DNA from: Phoronis ovalis
Lineage: Eukaryota > Phoronida > Phoronidae
Reading direction: 5' to 3'
Length of the DNA stretch: 10,209 nucleotides
Assembly: GCA_028565635.1 (NCBI GenBank)
Contig: JAOXYB010034651.1
Coordinates: 2,328-12,536, forward strand
The notes below the pieces were generated by a model. That model made no database searches, had not been told where the DNA came from, and saw nothing but the letters and a program-made list of their open reading frames with translations. Numbering within the stretch: the first letter of the stretch is position 1; each line of letters opens with the position of its first letter. Below are positions 1 through 6,568 of this stretch, piece after piece. The position numbers were made by a program, and so were the translations under genes.

Positions 1-540
1 GTGTGTACATGTATGTATGTGTGTATGTAGTGCAACCACTGAAGATCACACTCAGTTTATGACACCGGTGAGTTGTCCCTGCGTATGTATGTATGTATGT
101 GTGTACATGTATGTATGTGTGTATGTAGTGCAACCACTGAAGATCACACTCAGTTTATGACACCGGTGAGTTGTCTCTGCGTATGTATGTACATGTATGT
201 ATGTGTGTATGTAGTGCAACCACTGAAGATCACACTCAGTTTATGACACCGATGAGTTGTCTCTGCGTATGTATGTATGTGTGTATGTAGTGCAACCATT
301 GAAGATCACACTCAGTTTATGACACCGGTGAGTTGTCTCTGCGTATGTATGTATGTAGTGCAACCATTGAAGATCACACTCAGTTTATGACACCGGTGAG
401 TTGTCTCTGCGTATGTACATGTATGTATGTATGTGTGTATGTAGTGCAACCATTGAAGATCACACTCAGTTTATGACACCGATGAGTTGTCCCTATGTAT
501 GTATGTATGTAACTATGTATGTATGTACTGATGGTGTATG
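1..540. repeat. Compound minisatellite, six copies of a ~52-bp core separated by GTAT-type microsatellite
   Basis: Six nearly identical cores beginning TGCAACCA(C/T)TGAAGATC start at 31, 129, 215, 291, 359 and 445, giving spacings of 98, 86, 76, 68 and 86 bp. Each core runs through TTTATGACACCG(G/A)TGAGTTG. It is joined to the next by a variable stretch of GTAT/GTGT/ACAT units, and almost all of the length variation lies there. The array already begins inside a spacer at base 1, so it extends beyond the window. It dissolves into plain (GTAT)n at about 497-536. Copies 1-3 have ACCACT and copies 4-6 ACCATT; copies 3 and 6 share CCGATG. The few differences imply recent expansion or homogenisation. 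No reading frame in it looks coding. Confidence 0.95.
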
Positions 541-1652
541 TACAGTTTAAAAGATTTAGTATTCATGAGGGAGATTGACTTTGGTTTTGAAATCGCTATA
601 CAGTATGTAGCCTGAATTTATTACAATGTGAAGCATGTACAGTAACAACTTATGTTCATTTAAAAGGTCATTCCTGGAACAGAACCCGTTCCAACAGTAG
701 ACTACTCTATTTAATGCTTGCCAAGTACTGACCAAGAGAAAACCTTGTTTAATGGACACGACTGCTTGAAATTTTAACGTTTTCACTATTATTAATTTTT
801 TTTAAACCTTTAACCCGAGAAGAAATCTTTCTCCTTTTAACACTAAAAAACAGCCTGACCGAATTTGTTTTTAAATTTTGTCTGTTTAAAAACTTTTTTT
901 TTTAAAAACAGCCAGACCAACTCGGTTTTAACAGTTTTCACCCGTTAAACTGCTTATCTTTTTAGTGTGGCCTAAGAAATAGATTAGTTTTGTGGTATTC
1001 AACCATCTTTTACATGTTAACTGTAGCTAACAATCTTTTAGGGTCACGTCACCGTAATACTTCCTTCTATATAAATTAGGTATCTTAATAGTTACAGAAA
1101 GAAAATCAAACAAACGAGCAAAATGTAGTGTTATGTGGAATATAAAGTTCTTTATATTTCTCTGTTTCATTGTGTTATTATTACGTAATACAACCTATTG
1201 TATCTCACCTTGATATAATTGTTTGTTGGTTGCTATGTCATTAAGTTGTTGAATACAGTAAACATAAAAATGCCCTTTTAATATTTTTATTTGGAAGAGT
1301 TGATTGTTATACATTTGTTTTAATAGCAACAATGCAAAGTATACATTTGCGTGGAAGATGTGCTCTAAAATTTCTTGAACAGAAGCCCTATCAAAACTGT
1401 AATTTTAGAGAATGCTGAACAAAAAACTATCAGCATTTTAAATGAACTTTGATACTGTGTATCAACTTGGCAAAACGAACTGCGCCTGTATATCTTGATA
1501 TTACAGCAAGACACAACAAGAGTGCCCCAAATATAGAATTCTAAATTAAGCTAGTTTAAACTCAGTGCAGCTGAACTGTCTGGAGTTTCACTTATGTGCA
1601 ATGCAGTTGCACATGCCAGAATTCTCTTGCAACTTATTTTCTATTAATCCAG
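541..1652. other. Non-coding stretch upstream of the first recognisable exon
   Basis: No convincing gene is visible on either strand over these 1.1 kb. The sequence is AT-rich, with T-runs around 795-805 and 892-902. A short diverged direct repeat is present: AACAGCCTGACCGAATTTG near 850 and AACAGCCAGACCAACTCGG near 906. The region is most simply the 3' part of an intron ending at the AG at 1651-1652, since the PH-domain exons expected upstream are missing. It could instead include a promoter for a short isoform (see the site at 1044-1076). Confidence 0.7.
1044..1076 (+). promoter_or_regulatory. CRE-like plus TATA-like pair, possible internal promoter
   Basis: TCACGTCA at 1044-1051 (TGACGTGA on the other strand) is one base from the cAMP-response element TGACGTCA. 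TATATAAAT follows at 1068-1076. The spacing would suit a core promoter starting transcription near 1100 and yielding an mRNA whose first in-frame ATG in the ORP frame is at 1656. Several upstream ATGs, including an ATG-TAG pair near 1124, argue against efficient use. Chance occurrence in AT-rich DNA is quite possible. Confidence 0.2.
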
Positions 1653-1834
1653 AGGATGCCTAGTATGCACCGAGTAGAAGGTCACCCCAGAGCATCGTCC
1701 AATCCGAGCGTAGATACCAGCGGGCCGACGCATCATCCGCAGAGTAAAATTACTGAAAGAGAGCCGACAACTCAGTGGCATACTGGTGATGATAAGGAAT
1801 ACGAATGTGATGCTTCAACCACTGTCACCACAAG
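1653..1834 (+). CDS. OSBPL11: ORP10/11-like exon 1 of the window: Ser/Arg-rich linker
   Basis: This exon follows a good acceptor (TTTTCTATTAATCCAG, AG at 1651-1652) and ends at ACAAG|GTAAGA with two bases of a codon left over, matching the next exon. It encodes residues 1-61 of the partial protein: RMPSMHRVEGHPRASSN, then a hydrophilic stretch rich in Ser, Thr, His and acidic residues with no fold I recognise. By position it is the disordered linker between the PH domain and the helical segment in ORP10/11. Linker sequences diverge fast, so its assignment rests on the open frame, the splice signals and the phase rather than similarity. An ATG at 1656, two codons in, could be a start if this were a first exon, but an internal exon is more likely. 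Confidence 0.72.
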
Positions 1835-2014
1835 GTAAGACTCTGGGATTATCTAATATGAATAATGCAACTTGGTTAAGGAACATTACTTTGCCAAAAT
1901 TGAAATAAAATTGACATTTTTGCGTGTTGTGTTTTGCACAAAATTTAATTTTTCCTGATTTAACGCCGAATGTTGTATAAGATACTGAGATATTCATTAT
2001 TCTTCAATTTTCAG

Positions 2015-2123
2015 ATCGCATCACAAGACAATAGCATGTTCAATGGCTGATCCGCTTCGAGAGGTCAAAGAGTTCGTGTCAGAAGTTGAAGAACATCAAG
2101 AGCACTTAGTTCACAAAGTGGAG
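2015..2123 (+). CDS. OSBPL11: ORP10/11-like exon 2: start of linker helical region
   Basis: The acceptor is ATTCTTCAATTTTCAG and the donor is GAG|GTAACA, somewhat weak at +4 to +6. The exon enters in phase 2 and leaves in phase 0. It encodes residues 61-97, including DPLREVKEFVSEVEEHQEHL followed by VHKVE. This corresponds to the helical segment after the PH domain in ORP10/ORP11 (the V-E-V-R-E-M-type helix of the human protein). Its charged heptad-like pattern fits a coiled-coil segment; the equivalent region of ORP9, ORP10 and ORP11 is implicated in dimer formation. Confidence 0.88.
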
Positions 2124-2379
2124 GTAACAATGAACTAGGGAATAATAAAGACTAATACCTCTGCTCGTTTGTTCAAAAACTTGTTTCAGTTTTTATCGAT
2201 GGTAATAATAGGCCGAAATTATAATTCCATGATAACTTTTTTTTCCCACTTTGTTAACAAAGTAACTCCTGCTGCTTAACAAATATGACACAGCTTGATA
2301 GCATTTGACCTTAAATGATACAAAGTGTTATTGAAACTGGTATAAAGGACTTTTCTCAATGTCATGTTCTATATTTCAG

Positions 2380-2567
2380 GACCTGCCCCCTAATGGCCAT
2401 TATATGAACTCATTAGATAAAGACATGCTTTTGTTGAAGGCCACATCGCAGGCAACGCTAGTGTGTTTAGAACAATGTCTTAACATGTTACAACAACAAC
2501 AGAATTGCAATGCAAAACATTCAACCGTTATACCTTCAGGTGCAACTGTCGAGTGGTTAGAACCAAG
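2380..2567 (+). CDS. OSBPL11: ORP10/11-like exon 3: conserved linker helices ending in PSGATVEWLEP
   Basis: The exon is flanked by CTATATTTCAG and AACCAAG|GTAAGC and runs from phase 0 to phase 2. It encodes residues 98-160. DLPPNGHYMNSLDKDMLLLK and ATSQATLVCLEQCLNMLQ read as an amphipathic helix pair, followed by a Gln/Asn-rich turn (QQQQNCNAKH) and the diagnostic PSGATVEWLEP. The SLD-D-LLLKATS-AT core and PSG-T-EWLEP are shared with vertebrate ORP10 and ORP11 and are not found in other ORP branches, which makes this the best subfamily marker in the window. Confidence 0.93.
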
Positions 2568-3231
2568 GTAAGCTACATTATGAAAAGATTCAGCAATCAT
2601 ATACTGGGACATTGAAATTTGATTATCACAGTAGGGGATTAGAGGATGAAATGTGAATTCTCATGACCTGTGATTGCCCAAATTTATTTGTGATTTGAGA
2701 GATGAAGAATTTATTTGTGCGGGTCGTGAAATGTCATACTTCCTGCACCACACCCATGTGATTTTGACATTTTATTTTTGGGTTACATGAAAAAATAATT
2801 TTATGTGATTTGTAACCACCATTCTCCATTCATCCCCTCTTAGCATTAAAGATATAAAATAAATAGCTATATGTATATCTATTATTCAAAAAGCCCTTCA
2901 TTTCGTCTTCCTAATATAATTGTTAATTTGCTAGGTGGCTGAGTGAGTGTGTGTGTGTGTGTTACATTCTGCCTCCTATGGATGTAGCTTTTACAATTTA
3001 TATATATACATAGTTTATTGTCACAGTAACATATTTTACAAAGTACATGGACAAATACAAAAGTAACTAAGAACAATAAAAATATGACTATACAAATATA
3101 TGTGCAAACATGTATACACACATATACCCATGCATAGTTTTTGAATGATTTCATTACTGCTACTGTTTGCTGAAATATTTTCTTTCTTGTACCATGTAAG
3201 TAAATCTAATATAATTTGTAATTTGATTCAG
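2568..3231 (+). other. Intron 3, with GT microsatellite and AT-rich runs
   Basis: This 664-bp intron holds a GT repeat at about 2945-2961 and a stretch of ATATATAC/ACATATAC words at 2998-3130. I see no conserved coding sequence in it on either strand. The minus-strand frame across 2882-3154 is made of translated simple repeats and AT-rich sequence. Confidence 0.85.
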
Positions 3232-3344
3232 GCACCAAACAGGGGGTGGAGCTAGAGTTAGACCAGGACGTGGAGGTGCGAGGTCTGGAAGTATATCATC
3301 TCAAGACTCGTGCTCTTCAACTAGTTTACAGACACAAAAAATAG
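3232..3344 (+). CDS. OSBPL11: ORP10/11-like exon 4: Arg/Gly- and Ser-rich linker
   Basis: The acceptor is ATTTGATTCAG and the donor is AAATAG|GTAAAA; phase 2 in, phase 1 out, both agreeing with the neighbours. It encodes residues 160-198: HQTGGGARVRPGRGGARSGS, then a Ser/Thr-rich tail (ISSQDSCSSTSLQTQK). The stretch is low-complexity, basic and presumably disordered, lying between the conserved linker helices and the ORD. The GRGG element resembles an RGG-type sequence, which I do not recall from the vertebrate linker. The call rests on splice signals, phase and position rather than homology. Confidence 0.8.
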
Positions 3345-4058
3345 GTAAAAAACAAAAATATCTGCATGACTGCTCTACTTTAATTTGTTGATTAGTGTGT
3401 CGCTGGTCTTCTTTGAGCAGCTGATTAAAGTCGTGGATTGCATGATTGAGCTGTAACATATCATAAAAAAATTTAGAACTTCAACAGTATATTCATCAGA
3501 AATGTAAGGCATTTATTAATTGAAACCTGGGGCCAGTTGTCGGAAACAATCATAAAGTTACGATTTCTTGAATACTTGCGATTTCCGTAAATACTTATGA
3601 TTCTGTAACTTAGTACAGATATTTACACGAGTCGTAAAGTTATGATTTTTCTAACAACTCATTTTGCTTTTGTATGTCCTGATTTACGGAATTGTAACTT
3701 TACAATGTTTCTGACAACAGACCCCTGTGTGGTGATGTCACTGTTTTGATTTTCTTTATTGTAATAATATGCTTATAATCAGAGTTAATTAATTAGCATT
3801 AAGGCTAACTTTTTTGTGTAAATTTTCGCCTTCACTCGAATACGTAAACATTGTAATTATGAATAATAGAGTAAGTATTAGATTACTGACCATTTTTTAT
3901 TGGTTCGAGTAATTCCACTGCCGTGATTTTATGTGGCTGCACTGTATTCTATATGAACACGTATACTTGAGGGGGTTCCTAACTTAGTCATAGGGACGAT
4001 TATTTCAAAACTGTTTTCATCTTTACGTTACTAATTAGAAGAATGTTGTTTGTTGCAG
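3345..4058 (+). other. Intron 4, carrying a small inverted-repeat element
   Basis: This 714-bp intron contains the inverted-repeat element at 3529-3725. The rest is AT-rich sequence without recognisable genes or further repeats. Confidence 0.85.
3529..3725. mobile_element. ~197-bp MITE-like element with imperfect terminal inverted repeats
   Basis: The left end reads GGGGCCAGTTGTCGGAAAC and then AATCATAAAGTTACGATT. The right end, read on the other strand, is GGGGTCTGTTGTCAGAAAC and then ATTGTAAAGTTACAATT. About 35 bases therefore pair with only a handful of mismatches. Inside, variants of (C/A)(G/A)TAAAGTTA(C/T)GATT recur, as in an element built from sub-repeats. No coding capacity is present, and no clear target-site duplication is seen next to these ends. 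GGGGCCAGTTG-type termini are familiar from non-autonomous elements of marine invertebrates, but the superfamily is unassigned. Confidence 0.65.
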
Positions 4059-4192
4059 TACCAGTAAATCATGAAGAAGATGTGGAAGATCAGGAAGATC
4101 ACACGGAGAAAGATCTTGGTGGTGTAGAAGAACATAAAAGTATCATCTTACATCTCCTGTCTCAACTTAAGTTAGGCATGGATCTTACAAAA
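4059..4192 (+). CDS. OSBPL11: ORP10/11-like exon 5: acidic stretch and start of the ORD
   Basis: The acceptor is TGTTTGTTGCAG and the donor ACAAAA|GTAAGT; phase 1 in, phase 0 out. It encodes residues 198-242: an acidic run ([19 protein letters not shown]), then [19 protein letters not shown] and DLTK, the opening helix of the ORD, which is nearly invariant in ORP9, ORP10 and ORP11. No FFAT motif is visible in the acidic run. The last 21 bases (LGMDLTK) and the donor form the first unit of a nine-copy tandem array that continues into the intron, so the exon's own end belongs to a minisatellite. Confidence 0.95.
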
Positions 4193-4584
4193 GTAAGTGC
4201 TTAGAAGTACATGTATCTTAGGCATGGATCTTACTAAAGTAAGTGCTTATTTTAGAAGTACATGTATCTTAGGCATGGATCTTACTAAAGTAAGCTCTTA
4301 GGAGTACATGTATCTTAGGCATGGATCTTACTAAAGTAAGTGCTTGGAAGTACATATATCTTAGGCATGGATCTTACTAAAGTAAGTGCTTAGAAGTACA
4401 TGTATCTTAGGCATGGATCTTACTAAAGTAAGCTCTTAGGAGTACATGTATCTTAGGCATGGATCTTACTAAAGTAAGTGCTTGGAAGTACATGTATCTT
4501 AGGCATGGATCGTACTAAAGTAAGCGCTTAGAAGTACATGTATCTTAGGCATGGTTCTTACTATAGTAAGTGCTTACAAATATC
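4172..4584 (+). repeat. 46-bp tandem array made of an exon end plus its 5' splice site, nine copies
   Basis: Units start at 4172, 4218, 4269, 4315, 4361, 4407, 4453, 4499 and 4545. All are 46 bp except the second (51 bp, with an extra TATTT-like insertion) and the partial last. Each has TTAGGCATGGATCTTACTAA, then AGTAAG(T/C), then a CTTAG-to-GTACATGTATC tail. The first unit is the true exon end (ACAAAA where later copies read ACTAAA) with its donor. Units 2-7 still encode LGMDLTK; units 8 and 9 carry substitutions. Units 3-5 and 6-8 share the order of tail variants (CTCTTAGG, GCTTGG, CTTAG), a three-unit higher-order repeat. Confidence 0.97.
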
Positions 4585-4899
4585 TTCATGTAGTTATTCA
4601 TCCCCCCAGATCTCTGGATGGTTGTAATGTAAACAGCATGGTGCATAAATACTGATGTGTTCATACCTAGTATAGGATAAGATGTCTACAATATACTAAG
4701 TTTATGTAATATATGTTTAGCTATCATGTTTACTTTATTCTACCGCAACTGACTCTCAACATTTAGAACAAAATGCCTGCAGTTTGTAGCAGTTGGTGAC
4801 AGAAAACTGGTAGAGAGCAAAGCATTTAATTCTTAAAAAGTTGAAAAGCAGTCAAAAGTCTGGAGTGATGCATTTGATTGGATGTTCATTTCTTTGTAG
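4193..4899 (+). other. Intron 5, whose first 390 bases are the splice-site array
   Basis: The 707-bp intron starts inside the 46-bp tandem array and continues to 4899 as unique AT-rich sequence with no recognisable feature. Reading on from the exon, the frame is GTA AGT GCT TAG, so failure to splice at 4193 meets a stop at 4202-4204. Confidence 0.9.
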
Positions 4900-4985
4900 G
4901 TTGTACTACCAACATTCATTTTAGAAAAACGATCTTTACTAGAACTGTTTGCTGATTGTATGGCCCATCCTGATATGTTTTTACA
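4900..4985 (+). CDS. OSBPL11: ORP10/11-like exon 6: ORD lid/core helix VVLPTFILEKRSLLE
   Basis: The acceptor is CATTTCTTTGTAG and the donor TTACA|GTAAGT; phase 0 in, phase 2 out. It encodes residues 243-271, VVLPTFILEKRSLLELFADC followed by MAHPDMFL. This is the LP-x-F-I-L-E-x-R-S-L-L-E element that follows the first ORD helix. In ORPs this area forms part of the lid and the tunnel entrance for the bound lipid. It joins directly to the preceding exon's DLTK, giving the family order [16 protein letters not shown], which confirms that the first donor at 4193 is the productive one. Confidence 0.96.
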
Positions 4986-5556
4986 GTAAGTTAATATTCT
5001 ATTCATTGGGCAGAACCATTGTCCAATAAAGTAGAACCTTATGTATGCATTGATATTCGATGTAATTCATATTAGGTTCAAACTATCCAGATGTTGATCA
5101 CAACGTATAACTGCCTTTCACGCGTTCAGATCCTAGACTCTATTTGAGTAGACATCAGTAGAACTGTTATCTGTCTGAAATACATATAATAGACAAGATG
5201 CCACCGCTAGTTTATTTCTATCTGATTCTCTGTCTCCGTTATACCATACATGTATTTTACAATCGTTGCCACATATGGTCTAACAGTTGTAAGCTCAATT
5301 CCTATTCTTTGCACTACAAGTTAGCAGTGTCTACTGCATTTAGCTGTTGTGTTTTGAATGTTATATACATATTTGATGCAAATAACACAACTTGTACAGA
5401 TAATGGTTCTACATCTTCATCGCACAACTGTTTAAAATTAGTCGTAAGCTTCCACTAGGGGCACTATGTTATACAAATTTCTATTTTTTCCTTCTAGAAA
5501 TACAATTTACTTTTTATAGGCAACACGTTTTAGTGCGTAAATTTTTAAAATTCTAG
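4986..5556 (+). other. Intron 6, nothing recognisable
   Basis: 571 bp of intron. An open stretch at 5198-5458 (+) gives a Cys-, Tyr- and Ser-rich translation with no family resemblance and no splice-phase link to the gene, so I treat it as chance. Confidence 0.8.
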
Positions 5557-5638
5557 AATACCTGACTTAGCTGATGCAGAGGCTAGAATGCTACAAGTTG
5601 TTGAGTGGTACTTAACTTCGTTTCATGCTGGTAGACAA
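5557..5638 (+). CDS. OSBPL11: ORP10/11-like exon 7: ORD helix with EWYLTSFHAGR
   Basis: The acceptor is TTTTAAAATTCTAG, with a short and interrupted pyrimidine tract, and the donor is AGACAA|GTAAGT. Phase 2 in, phase 0 out. It encodes residues 271-298: QIPDLADAEARMLQVVEWYL then TSFHAGRQ. It aligns with the R-M-x-x-(V/F)-(V/E)-(W/Y)-Y-L-(T/S)-(S/A)-F-H-x-G-R segment that immediately precedes the KKPYNP motif in ORP9-ORP11. In most relatives the loop before it is a few residues longer. Confidence 0.95.
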
Positions 5639-6408
5639 GTAAGTCGTTTTATTAATATCATTATTTGTCTGGAGTAAATATTCACCTGTTTTGTGTTTCT
5701 TTCATGTATACAGTGCTGTAAACTGTATTTGTTCACATATGTTACAGATATCATTATTTGCTTTTCATAATGTTTCTTGTGATATACTGATTAGCAAATA
5801 CTGCTTCAGATTGTCGGAAGCAAGTTATATATTTTTTAAAAACTAAAATTGGCACAATGCAACGATACGAGTGCTCAAAGAATATTGATTGCAAAGTTTC
5901 AAATATTTCCTACCTTAATACATTTAAATTAATATGTGCTTGACAATAATGCATAACACACCAATATAACACAGTAGTTTAATTTGTTTTAAACTTTTTT
6001 CGTCCACATGACCATTAAGAAGTTATGATGTTTAATTTTTTATGTGAAATTAAACTATTAAAACATATATTTTTCAAATTGAAATTTCACTTCAGCTTTA
6101 ATAATCATGCAGTTGTCTCTGGCTCTACATGTATGAACTTCTAGGTTTTACAAATTAAAACTATGATTTTTTGTGCAACCTACTCATATTGACTTCTTAT
6201 TTGCTCAGTGAATTGTCTTTTGGTTGACAATATTTACTTAGCATATTGTATTTTTATACTGAATTTTACTGAAAGATATTGGTGTTATATTAATTATTAA
6301 TAATATTATTTATTATTATTTACCTTCTCTTTAAATAGTTAAGGGTATTCAAGTAAAAGTCAAAGTTCCACACACACACAATATATCCTACCACGATCAT
6401 TGTTGTAG
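5639..6408 (+). other. Intron 7, very AT-rich, with TTA/ATT runs and a CA repeat near the acceptor
   Basis: 770 bp with no genes. An ATT/TTA-rich run lies at about 6285-6325. A CA repeat, about six units, lies at 6369-6381, roughly 27-40 bases upstream of the acceptor at 6407-6408. Confidence 0.85.
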
Positions 6409-6568
6409 GGTTCAGTAGCCAAGAAACCATATAACCCAATCATAGGTGAAACATTTCACTGTTCGTGGGAAGTGCCGAAAGGAAATAGTAGTAGTGGTAG
6501 TAACGAAAATATCCCAGGATCTCATCGACTAACGTACTGTGCAGAGCAGGTATCCCATCACCCACCAG
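6409..6568 (+). CDS. OSBPL11: ORP10/11-like exon 8: KKPYNPIIGE and the ORP signature EQVSHHPP
   Basis: The acceptor is TCATTGTTGTAG and the donor CACCAG|GTAATC; phase 0 in, phase 1 out. It encodes residues 299-352, starting GSVAKKPYNPIIGETFHCSW and ending CAEQVSHHPP. By analogy with yeast Osh4, the second Lys of KKPYNP (residue 304) and the two His of the signature (348, 349) contact the phosphate groups of PI4P, so the protein keeps the core of the PI4P site. Between them is a short Ser/Gly/Asn-rich loop (GNSSSGSNEN), where vertebrate ORP10/11 have a longer Ser-rich insert. The intron splits the signature directly after HHPP. Confidence 0.97.

Noticed and set aside
1-540. CRISPR-like regular repeats
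   Set aside because: The spacers are themselves low-complexity GTAT microsatellite, the repeats are tandem in a eukaryotic gene context, and no cas genes are present.
556-786. 76-codon open frame on the - strand
   Set aside because: No recognisable motif, no promoter or poly(A) context; composition is that of the surrounding non-coding DNA.
850-930. Diverged direct repeat AACAGCC(T/A)GACC about 56 bases apart
   Set aside because: Only two short copies with several mismatches; listed with the upstream stretch but not worth a separate claim.
1596-1652. Upstream extension of exon 1 (open frame beginning with GTG)
   Set aside because: There is no ATG in this extension, and a pyrimidine-rich acceptor ends at 1652, so the stretch is better read as intron.
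2633-2845. Possible inverted-repeat element in intron 3 (GGGGATTAGAGGATGAAATG versus CATTCATCCCCTCTTA)
   Set aside because: The ends pair over only about ten to fifteen bases with gaps; too weak to call an element.
2882-3154. 90-codon open frame on the - strand rich in Cys, Val and Ile with a Thr-His run
   Set aside because: It translates the GT microsatellite and ATATAC-rich intron sequence; the Thr-His run is simply the GT repeat read backwards.
5198-5458. 86-codon open frame, Cys/Ser/Tyr-rich, on the + strand
   Set aside because: It lies wholly within an intron between two phase-matched ORP exons, resembles no family I know, and AT-rich sequence gives such frames by chance.
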